Source: Diphasiastrum complanatum (taxonomy: Eukaryota; Streptophyta; Lycopodiopsida; Lycopodiales; Lycopodiaceae). From it: 64,000 nt of DNA. The notes beneath the pieces were generated by a model that did no database searches, was not told the DNA's origin, and saw nothing but the letters and a program-made list of their open reading frames with translations. The stretch lies in the NCBI GenBank assembly GCA_029204225.1, contig CM055101.1, forward strand, positions 62,252,171-62,316,170, written 5' to 3'. Of the stretch, positions 22,801 through 37,200 are shown one piece after another. Numbering within the stretch: position 1 is the stretch's first letter; the number at the start of each line of letters is the position of its first letter. Position numbers and translations under genes: made by a program.

Positions 22801-25800
22801 TGTGAGAACTCGTAACATTTAAACTATGCTCAGGAATAATAGTGTATAATCATATCAATCGAAAAATGCGGCAACTTGTAACTGTCCGCAAAAGAATGAG
22901 CATAGTTCAACTATGCAGGTCTCAACCTTCTTTAGAGAAAGGCTAAAGCCTTGATTGAGAAGAAGAAAGAATAACTTTGCAGCATCATGCCATAAGCACT
23001 CTTCTAAATGCTAGATTGTATCAAAGCAACGAGGTAATAATATCACATTTATCTAGTATTGTTTATAAACTACTTTCACAAGTCTCTGTCAACAAAGAGC
23101 ATGGAAGCCATTTTCTGTAAAGATCAAGAACCTGACGGACACAAGCGAGTAACTCTCATCTAAAAAGCAAACAGCATACTGGTTCAATCTTTTCACTGAG
23201 CATCCAAAAATGATGAGAAGACCTGAATATCTGTAAACCGTTGCTTGGACCATTGCAGACACTGGAATTGATGAAAGTCATAAAGTTCGTACCCCGGTCC
23301 CACCCATGCCAGACCCTCTGCCTTCACTTCCTTTTCGAGAGCAGCCTGAGCTGCTCTCACACTGGCAGAGTGAATTTCTCCTAACTTTTTTGGCGATATG
23401 GGCTTCACGCCTTGAGATATGTAGGACCCCTCCTTGCTGTCTTGCTCTCTTCCATTGTGTGCATCAGAGATTCTAATACCCGTTGCTTCCATCGAAGTTT
23501 CATATGTAGCACGATAAGCACCTTTAGCATTATTCAAAATAGCTGAAATTCTATCAATATTCATATGGAGAATTTTATCACATTTTTGTTGAATGTACTC
23601 TTGCATCTGCCCTTTTGCTTCACCATAAAGTCGACTACCACGATGTGGTCCAACTAGAGTCTCATACCTGGAAAACATATTTGCAATCATAAAGTGCATT
23701 ATTATGCTATCCAAGGACAGTCCCCGTAGGGAACCAACAGGCTTGAAGCTTTAAAAAGAGTTCAAAAAGTACACTGCTACAAGATAATTGAAATTAATAC
23801 AGTTATAGAGAGAGTCAATATCTCTCTATGAATAATATAAAACTCACAATAAGAAAAAAAAAACATTTCAGGATGAAAAACTAACCCTTGTAACGCATCC
23901 TTTATTGCTTTGGTGCAATGATTCTGAAGATCAGCTTCACGCATGGGGAGCTGCAAGTTAGCAATAGCTTTTTCTGCAGTATTCCTTAACCCTTCACTAA
24001 GAAGCACAAGTACCTCTTTAACACGACGGTCGTTTTCCTCCCTATACATGGAAAAAAATTTCTCCAGTCATCTCATGAAAAGCTTACAATGGGCATTGAA
24101 ACCAGCAAGTTGCAAAAGTTACATATTAACCAATTCTCAGACTGAATAAACACGAGCTTTTGCTTACTACTACAGAAAATTTAACACAATGTGCAAATCA
24201 TGAAAGCTCGAGCAAGGTAATCCTCAGTTATTGGGCATTGGGAAGTCCACATAAGTACACAAGAGTTATGCGCACAATGGCAACATAACACTAAAAACAC
24301 ATGAAAACAGCATCCCCTGTCGTGAAACAATAATCTTTGGAAAAAACAGGTCAAAACAATTGAAATCAGACCACCACATGTGTGCCATAGATGCAGCACA
24401 AGGCAATATATTCCCATTCCGAAACAGAACGTGTTCCGTTCCAAACATGCCAAATAAAAAATTCATAATTATTTAACAAAGGCAAAAAAAAAAGTTATTT
24501 CATTTAGTATCATGCTCCAACTAATTTGGGTCTGAATGGGTTTCTAAGGTTTAGACTATTGACCTGAAATCTGCATTATTAAAGTAGCCTGCTATGAAAG
24601 CCTTGCCTAGAAGACATCTTGTTGGAATATTTTATCAAATACAAAAAAGACTTGCAATTATTGCAAATATAGTCTATTTCAAAAAAAAGAGAATGATAGT
24701 CTATCTATCATTTTGTGATATTTGTTGACATATTCTCAGAAGAGCAAAGATTTTTCCAAGAATGTTCTCAACAAAATGCCTGTTCGTTGCAGCTACCTCT
24801 GTTAACAAGCTACTACAAACTATGCTAAACTAACTGGCCTCCGCTGGAGTTAACTTGAAACTTGGCAAATTCGCAGTAGAGCTTATAACATAGTAACAAA
24901 AAAAACTTCCAGCCTGAGTTGCAGAGGATCACGATCCGCTGCAACAGTGATCCGGATTGTGTGATCCAGGACCAGAAATGTGGTCCCGGATCGCAAAAAA
25001 AATTGCAAATTTTGTTATGTGAGCTGATTCACATCTTTGTAGCAAGCTACAAGATGGGAGCTTATGCGTTATAACCGTTGTCAAGTTTGATGTCATTCAG
25101 TACAGTTTCATATGATTTCATTCACACAATACAAATTCGATTGAAAACCAGAATAGAGAATCACTTAATGGCCCAAAGCCTTGGCAAACTAGATAAATGA
25201 ACTGCTCTCATAAAAACCTTTCATTTGATACCCATTTTGGCACCCAAAAAAAAAATTTCGTTCCGGGAAACCCTAATGGGAAATCCCGGATCACGTTCCG
25301 AAACATGATACGGAACGCATTCCGGATCTCATTCCGAAACGTGGCCTGCATCCTTGCTTCCAGCATAGTAACAATAAAAGTTTAAGCAAAACATTAATTT
25401 AATAAAAATAGAAATAATTGCGTTCTAGGTTCCGAAACATGGTTGCAGCTGAAGCCATTCCGCTCTCTCTGAAAACATGTGTCAGCAATGGCAAATGGAA
25501 TGGCAGCCTCGTAAAATAGATGTGATCCTTACGTATTTGTGGTAGCTCGGAAGATGTTCAAAGAGACCAAGGGAGTGGGAGTCAATCTTGTCTCAAGGTT
25601 ATGGTAAAGTTTAATCATGTCCACATAATTTGATTCAAGGGGAATCAAGCTATTTGAGCATAAGGAAGTCAAGGTATTGGATGGTGATATGTTGCACTCA
25701 TGGTGGTCACGCATATGCACTAAAGGGACATGAAGACAAAAGCAAGACATTGGGAAGTCGTATGAAACAGGTTCATATGAAAAGGATCGACATACAAAGG

Positions 25801-28800
25801 AATTTTACATCATCGTACGAAGGAAGTTCTTCATTACTCTACATCAAGTTATGAAGACATTGAGATCAAAGTTGATCATGGATTGTATATCAAAATTGAA
25901 GACCTTCATTACATGAATATCATGGAGGATATACATGCATATTTATACTATGCCCAGTTGTTTTTATTAAGAATGTAAACATTAAGGGGAGTGTTAGAGT
26001 TAATGTTCACAATCTTACCCGTAATGTTGTCATCTAGGGTTAATTAGGATTATTGGGTGGGCCATGCCTACGTGCTAATTCTAGGGGCTTTTACCTATAT
26101 TCAGTGAAGTCAAATTATAATTTAGTTAGACTCGAGTTCGAGATTCTAGTGCTTGATTTGGAGCACAAGTTTTTTCTATAGATAGGTGTTGGGTGCTTTT
26201 ACCTTATATGGAGACATCAATTAGGCAGTTGCTTTTTGGTTTTTTTAGATTGCTTTGCGTTTTGGCATAGACTATTGTACATAAGTATGTAGCGCGCCCT
26301 AGTTCATTTGCAATGGGACATAGCTAGAATACATCTTACCATTATGCTCATCATTGTTGTTTGTGTTCTCTTCCATGTATTTGTATGGCTATTGTCTAAC
26401 AACAATCTTGTCTTGGGTAACTTGTATGAATCAACATTGCACCAAGAGACACTGCATATAATCTACACAAGACACCACAGGTCACATGATCCATTTTGTT
26501 GCTCCATATCCAACATGTCAAGTGCTCAACGACAGTCAAATAGATGTATCACATCAGTCGTCACTTCAACTTCCACAACCATCACGTCATTCTTCCATAC
26601 ATATTACATCAGTCATCACTCCCACTTCCACAACCATCACGTCATTCTTCCATCCTCATCAACCTACTTCTTAGATTCAGTACACTCAATGAGCAGCACT
26701 CGTTCCTTGGCTTCTAGTATAGTTTTATTCAATGGCTCCATTTTAACCATATATGCTTCTTTAGTTAGTTTAGGAGACATTTTACATTCTCCTTTGATAT
26801 AACACACACTTTACATGTACTTTTCAATCTTACGTACCTGCTTTCTTTCTTTCTTTCTCTCTCCTTCTGTTTAATTTTTCGGTCTTATGTATGTATATGT
26901 GCCATAAAGACATTACTAAATCATTCTCTTTCTTTCATCCCCGTTGCCAAAATCCCAAACCCTCTAGCTTGTACTCAAAACCCTATAAGAAAGAACCCCC
27001 GAACCCTAAACCCCAAACCCTAAAAACTCTAACCCCTTTGTCACTCTAAGGCAGGTAACTGTTCAAACAGGGTTTATTTTGAAAATAAAACTCCATTCTT
27101 TACAAAAAGAAGATTAAAAATCGATACATACCCATTCAAAATGTTGTTCAATAAGTATATGTATAATCTTCTTTAAGTTATAGAACTATGATACATAAAT
27201 GATGAAAAATATATTATGCTACTCTCTCCATTCAAACTCCATCATATATCTTGTCCCAGCAGTACAACTTTGACCATTTGAAGCTATATATATGGATAAG
27301 AATCATAACTGCAGTGCATACTCAATTTCATCATTGGCAAACACCTCATGATAAAATACAATAAGTTCACCTGTAATAAGGTTTCATACGAGCTAACTTT
27401 ACACCAAGCTGCCCTTCACATGTCGGGGTCACAAGTCCTTGAGGAACACCCACACATCTTCGCCGACAGTATTCAATAGCCTTACTTTCTGTCACAATAA
27501 GAATATGAAAGCAAAAATCTTAGAGAAACAACGCAAAAATGGGGGCCACCATAAGCCAATTTTATCCGAATTATTTCTTAAAAAAAATTATATTCAAAAA
27601 AATACATAAAGCCAGCAGGTAAAATACATCAGCATTCCTTAAGCATTTATTGTTCATACCAAGAATTTGCCTGAAACCGTGGTACATCTAGATAGAGATG
27701 CTGAGACTTATATAACCTTAGGGGTGAATCAAATATCTACCAGCGAGTACATCATTTAACAATAATTACCTGCAGAAGCTATGACTCGTTCAAGTTGTTC
27801 TGATGTCAAAGCAGATGCAACCAAACCAGACAGTTTTCCTTGAATATTTGAAAATTCAGGTTTATTGGCATCTCTATGGCCAAAAGTATCTCTGCCTTTG
27901 GCGGAAGGTAATACAGATCCCTTTGAAAGGGACTGCATGCATAGCTGAAAATACTGCACTCCACCAGAAAAAGCACCATCTACCATGATATCCATCACGA
28001 CATCTCTTAGTTTTCTGTCTGCATTAAGGGGGAAGTCTTCATTTAGGTAATGCACTAGGAGTGGTATAAGCCGTGCTAAATTTCTCCCAGTCAAATTTCC
28101 ATCCCCTTTTGCAGTCAAATTTCCAAGAACTCCTTGACGAAGTCGCTCAAGATCAGAAAGGTAGCTTGGATGTAGATCACTGTACAGTTCTTTATCGGCA
28201 GCTAAACCCTGGCCACCGTACTGCAGACGTAATGCGTTGAGATCGGCTGGAGTTCGAAGAGTATAGCACCTAATACCTTGAGTGAAAAGCATATCCAAAG
28301 TTCGATCTCCTGTGTGAGCTAGAGCTAAAAGATACTTCTGCAAATAATCCATAGGATTATAGGCAGGCTGTAAGTCTAAATCAAAACCCTGTACCACCCA
28401 TGTAAGCGGTGGAAAATCCAGTGTTTTCAGGAGTAAAAAGGGGTTGACCTCCAGATCTAATGAAGATTGTGTATCTGTAACAAAACAGAAAGTCACATTT
28501 GTTGAAGTAGATATACTTCAAAATTTGTTGACCATTTTATTAGGAATCTTGACAAAACATGGAAAAAATGGGTTTTCAAAGGTGACAGAAGAGCCAAACT
28601 TACCGTACCTGCCCTCGGCACTGTGAAGCCAATTCTGCATATTAAATACTTGAGCTTGCTTAGAAAGGTCAGCAAGGGCACCCACTGATTGTGTATCGCC
28701 TGCAAAATAACAAGTTTAGTTGTTTCAATGACTGCAAATGAGTAAAATGAACAATTTTCTCTCTTTTCCTGAGAAAGACACTTGCAGCTTGAACAATAAC

Positions 28801-31800
28801 AGACATGTGGACTGCATAAACCACCATTTGCATGGAAAGAAAATTCAACATGGCAGGTAGTGCACTTAAATAGCAATCTATAGCAAGAAGGAGCTTCATT
28901 CTATTCGCCAACAAGCTTTGTGAGAGGAGGCTCCTCCCCTTCTATACAACAAGGTAAGAGTCTCCAAGCCAAGCACATAGCACAGATCCCGACAAGTGGT
29001 GCACATGGAGCCCACAAGTCACTAGTCAAGTCAATAGGCCCTAGTCCAACATCTGGTTTCAAGTAAGGTGTGGGACCCAAGGGGTTGGTTCCCTAACATA
29101 GATCCACAATAGTAGTCGCCTTATGAAAGACATTTATCCTAATGCCTTCATTTGGCATTCTTGGGACATCTGCATTCCTTGAAACACTATTCATTTGGAA
29201 CTTTTGTATTTTTAGCTAGTTTTACAATTTATGCCTTGCAATGACTACATTGTTTTTGTTTCTTTTGTAGCCCACATTGAGGGCAATGTTTTTGGGGGAA
29301 GGACAATTCCATACTTCTCTATGTGCATGCCTTGCAACTACTTTTGGGACTCACAACCAAGATGATCAACTAAGTATAAATAGGAGCTATTGACTCTTGT
29401 TTCTCAAGAGTCAGATTATGAGTTTGGTATCCTAAGTTTCTTGTAAGGGAGTTCTATAGTTTCTCGAGTTCTTAGCTGGAGGCTACCTGAGCTATCAGTA
29501 ACCATTGATGCTCATTAAGTTTTCTTAGCTGGAGAATGGTTTGTGGGTGTTGTTTGTTATCTTTATACTTCATTTGATACCAATATATATGATTGAAATC
29601 ATAAAAAAATCTGAAGTAGATCAGGTGGATCCTACCAAGTCAACTATCAAGAGTCGAGACCTCGGTATATAATGAGACATGCTAGAGAACTTAGAAGTAT
29701 CTCAAATTATGATACCCTATTGTCCATTAGGTACCTCACCTCTCTATCTCATCAAGGATGGTGTTGTTTAGAAGATGATCTCATTGATTGCTTTATTGTG
29801 CACTTTGTAACAGTGCCAAAGTTTGGAGCGCCTCATCAAGCTATGTTCATTGTGATACAAGATGTTGCCATGCATATGAGCAAGTTAGCTATTGCAAGTT
29901 TTGTAATCAGTACCTCAGTCAAGATAGGTTGTCAGAAGGACTGATGTTCAAGATTGAACAAGCCGGCTATGTTTGTTGGATGGTCATGATCATGCTTGAG
30001 ACTTTAATTTTATTTGCATATCTGTTAAGAATCACTCCCTAGTAACTGATCCCTAGTTGGAGTAGTTATAGGCTCATAGCATGGTGAGGTCCTAAAGATA
30101 AACAAATTTTGGTCTAAGAAAGTCAATTGACCCATTGCCATGGGGTCCATGTTCATAGAGAAGAGTAGGACGAACTACCTCTACGAGCAAGTTACTCACT
30201 TTGGTTCATTAAAAATATGCTACATGCAAGCAGAGAATGTATGCTAACATACATGCGCCAGAGGATGGTCGGATTACTGGGAGGAGCAAAATCATGTTTC
30301 TGCACCACATGTGTTACAATGTTTTGCAATTAGTGCTATTCAAGGTCACCAAGACAGTTGGACTAAGTTGATCCAAGGATTTAACTGAAAATCCAATACC
30401 AATACTACCAAGGAAAAGGAAAGGACATTGTGGTAACTGACACAATATCTGACTCAGATGAGTGTGGCAATGGTCGGCAAGGGTCTCAGGAAAGAGATCG
30501 TGGTAGCTTAACAAAAAGATCCACGTTGCTAGCACGTGGGGCCTATGATGCGCAAGTTTTCACTGGTCATGCAGGAGACAACTCCGTCTGTTGCCTCTGT
30601 GAAGGCACACACCTAGTTAGCATACACCAAGATAGAAGGTACGTTTAGAAATCATAAGCTCGTGCTAGACATGAATGGACTTCTTTGTCAAATCCTTCAC
30701 ATGTGTCATAAAAGTCCCCACGCAAGGCGTACCCAGGGATGAATCGAGGTTCTGAATTTGTTAAACGACACTAACCCTAAGTCATAGCTACAACAACATG
30801 AAAGAGAGTACGTCCAAAATCTCTTGTCAAGCAAACAAGGTGAAGCAGGTAGCCCCTTTGGATTTATTGTGCTTAAGAAGCGATAACCATGGAAAATCGG
30901 AAGTATCTCTAACGATTTATTTGATGGACTACCAAAGATCGAAGTGCACGTTGGTTGGTAGCAGACCATGAATACCATCCAATAGCAATACTAGGCAACA
31001 GAAAAAAAGCCGCAGCTACACTAGATCATTACATAGAAGTTACTCTAAGATAGTTAAAACACTATGATGCAGCAGAAGCATTAGAGTCGAGAGTGATATT
31101 TCTACTTAGTTTGCCAATGCGCTAGGTCATAGCATTAGCTTTTATTGGCTAATGAGCAATGGAGAATGCCAAGATTACGATTGAATTCATAAACTTCTTA
31201 AAAAGTACCAATTCATAGGCGAGTGATGTCTTCATCTCCCATTGCTTCCACAATATCAATGTCCTCTTAACCAAGGTGTATCCTCAACAATGGAGCCATC
31301 GATTTCATTGGTTGTTGCACATTTCTCTATAACCTCGTGATCCAACTTGAGCGTTCGGCACCACCATCAAGCATTTTTATCTCTTCAAAATGGATTAGCA
31401 TCTCTTCTTTGGTCTAATAGTTCACTCAAGACCTCTTCCACCATCACCTCATTAAACTCCATACTGCTTAGTTTTATTTTGCTCAACTAATGCAAATTGC
31501 AAAGCTCTCTATAGCAAACAAACTTCCTTACCTAATTGGTCTCCATAGCAAAAGTAAAAAATACAAAAGTAAAATAAAAGGAGCAAAGTCTCACTCACCA
31601 CCCAACCATGAATGTCCAGCGACCTATTGTATCTGACATTCTCCCTTGAACCCACTAAAGCACTATGAAAAAGGGTGCACAGAGTGGTCTGTTGCACAAG
31701 TTAACTGCCAACAAACTTCTAGGAAGAAAGATTTTGCACCAACGATCACCTAAACTTTAAAGGTAGTGGACTGATCACCCATTTCTCTCCCACACCTTTT

Positions 31801-34173
31801 GTTCCCTGTTACGAATGTTCCTAATAAATGTGAGGATCTCCCTTGCGTGAGATGGGTCCACCCAATAAAACTGTCCTAAGTCCTCAAATACCAAATCAAG
31901 ACAATGGCAAGAACAATGAACAACAATGTCCAAAACAACCTCTTGTCTCAAGTGGCTGTAGATCTATTGTATTCACAAAACAAAATCGCACCAACAACAT
32001 ATCTCACCCAAAAAGCAATAATCAATCATGTCCAACCAGCCATCACAAAATATAGACCACCCATACATATCCCATTTTGCTTTAACAACCTGAAATTTGG
32101 GTTTTGATATCATAAATAGGTTGACCACAATGTTGAACGGAAGTGTCTTTGCAAAGATGAGTAACCTAAACACGAGTCTTCCTTCTTGACTCTGTTGTTT
32201 CTCCCATATTATTACCAAACCACTATTATGAACATAATCACAGATGTTGATATCAAATGAAGAACAATGGCTAAAGCCCTACAAGCAATAGCTAAGCATA
32301 GACAGCAATATTTGTTAGCAGAGAATGAATGCAGTGAATCTTGTATCTAATGTCTAGCCCTATATATACTATCTAGAGGCCCTTAGTGGAACCTTCTAGA
32401 AATTAGGGCAACTAAGGGTACTTGGGTCCCATAAGGACATGCCCTTAATGGTAATGGCCCAGTACCTATAGTTATCCCAATTAGGGCCAATTACTAATTA
32501 GGGTTAGCTTAGGTGAGTTCATAAAACTCCCCAACTTTAAAAAACATTGCCCACAATGTTTGGGCTAAAAAGAACCCTAAAAGGTGAAGAATGTTGGTGA
32601 TATGTCTGCCACCAAGAGCAAGCACGGCCGAGAAGGTAAGTGGTAGCCAACATAATCATATCGGCATCAGAATGTTGATAAAGCTCAAATAAGAAGCGAG
32701 TGCATGTAACCAATCGGAATCTTCAATGTCCCCAGATTTCCCAGAATAAAAAGGAAGTAAAGATGAGGCCAATTGTTGTTGTAGTCGAGATAATGATTGG
32801 TGTAAGGGAGTCCAAATATCCATAAGGAAATGAAAAAATGGAAAACAACTACGACGTGGAAGGAAAAGAATAGCCACGAGGTGTATAAGAATAATAAAGA
32901 AAATTGGAAAACTATAATAAACAAAACACAAAGAGAAGATCCAAAAAAGGGATGTAAAAATAAATAAAATGTAAACAAAACGAACGAAAGAGAAAAAATA
33001 ATAATAATAAGGTAAAGAATTGTTTTTTTTTTTTGAGAGGATTGAAAAAGAAACGACCTGAACAATTAAGAAGGCAAATGAGAATCAAGTAAGTTAAAAC
33101 CAAAAATTTAACGAGCAAAAGTGGAAATGACGAGAATTTTTGTTTAACGAGATCACAAGAAAACAAAAACACAAAGAAGATCGGAATGGATCCGGCAGGT
33201 TGAGAAATGGAAATGGAAATGGAAATGTTTGGGTTTTTGTTTTTGTTTTTGATGGATCATACGAAAAACAAGCAGAAACAAAATAAACTCAGGATAGGAA
33301 AGAAAACGTAATGTAAATTCTTTTTGTTTTTAGAATGGACCAAAACAACTAAAAACGAACGAAAAGAAACGATTTGTAAAAGGTTATGAGAGGATGGGAG
33401 GTGTAGGGGGTAGGTAGGGAGGTAAGCAGGCAGGCGGAGCGAGGCCTGAGGGCAGGCGGGGGTGGATGGCGGGCTGACGGTTGACGCCGGCGGGATAGGC
33501 GGGGGGCGGATGGCGGGCTGACAACGGGAAGGAGACAGGGAACAAGGGCAGGAGTGACAGGACAGAGCGGGGGTCAATGCGCAGAGCAAGCACAGGCGTG
33601 GGTTGAGGGAGGCGGGAGGCGGATGGCAGGCTGACGGCCCGAGGGCCTGAGGTGGATCTGACTACGTGAGGAGAGCTTATCTGAGCGGAGGAAAACAACA
33701 GGTAGGGAGGCGGTTGACAGCAGGAGCGAGGCGGCTGACAGCATATGATCAGATGAGCAGATGGAATCTGTGGTGCTGGCTCAAAGAGATAGAAGAGCAA
33801 CGATCAGAAGAGAGCGAGAAAGATGGACCATTGGAGAGAGGGTAGCAACAAAGAGACAGATGAAAGAGAGAAGGTTGGAGCAGCGATGAGTGATCGAGGG
33901 TTGATTGTAGTCCCCTCAAAGGAAGATCCTGCAACCTGCAACTAAATTCAGAACAAAAAATTTGAAAATCCAATCAATCTGAAAAGAAACCGAAAAGGGG
34001 AAATCACTTCCCAATTGCTCAGGAAAGTGCTCAGGCAGCTGGAAAAATTTCAGCAGCTGGAAAAATCTAAAAAATAAAAATAAATAAAAATCCAGGTGCG
34101 ATCTGGGGAGGTACGGACTGGTGGAGGTGCGGATTGGGGAGGTGCGATCTGGGGGAGGTCGTATCTGGTGCAG

Positions 34174-34232
<59 letters not shown>

Positions 34233-37200
34233 TTGCTTTCGTCGTCGTAGATCCTGCAAAAAAAAAATTTAGCTAACCGGAAAGTGCTCTGATACCATGT
34301 TATGAACATAATCACAGGTGTTGATATCAAATGAAGAACGATGACTAAAGCCCTACAAGCAATAGCTAAGCATAGACAAGAGATCTCCCACGAAGAGCCC
34401 AAGCAATACCTATTAGCAGAGAATGAATACAGTGAATCTTGTATCTAATGTCTAGCCCTATATATACTATCTAGAGGCCCTTAGTGGAACATTCTAGAAA
34501 TTAGGGCAACTATTGGTACTTGGGTCCCATAAGGACATGCCCTTAATGGTAATGGCCCAGTACCTACAGATATCCCAATTAGGGCCAATTAGTAATTAGG
34601 GTTAGCTTAGGTGAGTTCATAAAACTCCACCCTTGCAGTTCTCTTTTTGTACTCCAACGAACTGTGTGTTTCACTCAATGCAATGCCTTTACACTCGAAC
34701 TCATTGCCTTGAGTTGTTTAGTTAAATTTTTTCAAAAAGCTTTCCTTCAAAAGTGCTATAGACATGGGAAACGCATCCACAACTTTTTTCAGATTTCTTG
34801 CCACGTAAGCTTTGACTCTATCATTCTTGTCAAACATCTAGAATATGATTTTGTGCAGTACTTGCACTTTATTTCTTTGTCACCTTTGCCTACTTTTGTA
34901 CGTACTTGACAATCCCATCATGATCTCACGTTGCATATGCTTTTACCATCTAACCACAATTAAAATAAATTCCACTCCAAAACCCTGTCAGAAACTGATC
35001 AAGTGTAGTCATAACATATTACAATTATTATGCATGCCAATTGTCTAAGCAGAGTTCCAAAGCCTGCAATTTTACATGCAATCTTTAAGCAAAACAAAAC
35101 AGATTTTTTTGTCTGCACTTTTAGTCGCATTTCCTGGGACAGTCAAAGTCTGCAGAGATTACTCTCAACTCGAGTGCAGGGTCTCAAATTTGACAAGGTA
35201 ATCAAACTCTTGATCTTGAGTCATCTTGGAATCTCACAAGGTAATCAAACTCTTGATCTTGAGTCATCTTGGAATCTCAGCACCATCCGTGGCAGTCAGC
35301 TCAGCAACTTTGAGAATCTTGATCTCGAGTCAAGATTTCTCAGCACCTTCTGTTGCATTCATCATTCATCTTGAGAAATCTTGAGAATTGATCTTGAATC
35401 AAGATATCAGCTCGGCACCTTCAGTGACGTCCATCTTCAGAAATCTTGATCTTGAATCAAGTTGTCAACTCAGCACCCTCCAATGTTTTGAGGGCCGATT
35501 CGAATCGGCGGTTCGAATCGGCTGATTCGAACAGCTAAATTCTATTCAAAATATGTAATACGACCTGATACAACCCATTTCAGTATGTTTCCAACCTGTT
35601 ACTACCTTTTGCAACCCATTTCAGTATCATTACAGTTCAAACTTCAGTGTTCCATTCTATGATCTATCCCCTTTTCACCCAATACTCTTCACCCAGTAGA
35701 CTGGTATCTGGTACAATATGCTAACAAAACATCCATAACAAGAAATGAAACATGGGAGGTGATCTTCGTCAAAGAAACATGAGTATATGAGCTGCAACTG
35801 CTTTGAATCTGAACAAATCAGATTATAATTAGAAGCATTCTGAATTTTCTATGCACATATATAGGGAATCAAAAAATCTTGGTACACAGCATCTAGCCTA
35901 CATTCACACAAGTATAGATTACAACCATACAGTTATCCATATATTGTTGTTACCAGATAACTGTATGTTTATTACAATGATCAGAAAATTGATTCAACCT
36001 TTTTTAACCCTAAACCTTAAAACCGATTCGAAAACTTTTCCGATTCGAACCGGCCGATTCGAACCGCGATTCGTTGTTCGAATCGGTGATTCGTGAAACA
36101 TTGGCACCCTCTATGGCGTCCAACTCAATGGCTTCTTGCATCTTGGGTCTAAGTTGTCAACTTGGTACCTCTGTGGTATCCAACTCAAGGTCTTCTAACC
36201 TTGAGTCAACTTGTCAACTCGGCACCCTCCGTGGTGTCCAACTCAACGTCTCCTAAAATATTGAGTCAAATCTTGACAAACCTTCAGTCAACTCGTAATT
36301 AGCCTTAATCCGTCCCAATTCGGACTTATTGACAATTTCCACACGTGCAAACAAGCTCAAGGAGAATTGCAACATTTCACAACCAATTACAAACAATTGT
36401 ATGAACAGAGGGTTTCACTTGAATCATGCGAGCTAACATGGTGGTCTGTAAGCGTGAAATGCTGGCCCAGTGTGAGGAGGAGAGGCCTGTACACCATCTC
36501 TCAACTGCATACAAGGCTGATGGGTGACGATGGTGTCAAAAAATCTGCACTTACTCGGGGTGTCCCGAATAGACTTACGGAAGCAGAGTCTCTCCAACTG
36601 AACTAGGGAAGAATGACCCTTCCTGAGTCTAGAAGTAGCCGCTGGCCTCATACTGAAGGTAGGACCAGAGAAGAGCCCACCCAGGTAAGTGTATGAAGAA
36701 ACTACCTCTAGGAGCTGTCCATCAAAGATAAGCTCCTGGCGCTGCATGAAGGCCGAGGTATTGAAGACCATGATTTTGGTCTTCGAGAGATTCATCCCTA
36801 AGTACAAAAGGTGTGTAAGCAATCCAACTGTCTCTGTAATCCCTCTCTGGTATGAGAGACTAGTACCACATCATCCCACATAGAGAAGGATGGCAATCAG
36901 AATGTCACCAAGCCTACAACCGTCCCCGCCACACTGAGAGATGACTTGCTCCAGCTCATCAATGTATAGTCCAAAGAGAACTGGTGAAAGAGAGCACCCC
37001 TACTTAACCCCAATAGTGCTCCAGATCTGCTCAGAAATGCCACTACCATGACGAAAGCAACCCAAAACCCTCTCATAGAGAACCATGACAGCTAGAAGAA
37101 TATCCGTCGAAAAACCCAGGTTGCGGAGTCTCTGGATAAGTAGAGAACGTGGGACAGAGTCAAAGGCTTTCCTGAAGTCCACAAAACAACAGTAAACCTT

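Larger units (their letters stand above)
32224..34629 (-). mobile_element. non-autonomous LTR retrotransposon (TRIM/LARD-like)
   Basis: Two direct repeats (32224-32531 and 34298-34629) are near-identical apart from a 25-bp indel. GCTCTGATACCA at 34286-34297 is the reverse complement of the Met-tRNA PBS, so the element reads on the minus strand and the right repeat is its 5' LTR. The 1.77-kb interior encodes no gag or pol. It has a (GA)n tract, short GGGGAGGTGCG-type repeats and a strongly G-rich stretch at 33390-33660 on the + strand. No matching 5-bp TSD was seen. Confidence 0.82.

Noticed and set aside
26995..27036. Interstitial telomere or chromosome-fusion scar
   Set aside because: Only two exact CCCTAAA units; too short to claim more than a telomere-like patch.
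33257..33800. Pro/Ser-rich minus-strand frames inside the non-autonomous LTR element
   Set aside because: They come from translation of the G-rich repetitive interior; no gag or pol similarity.
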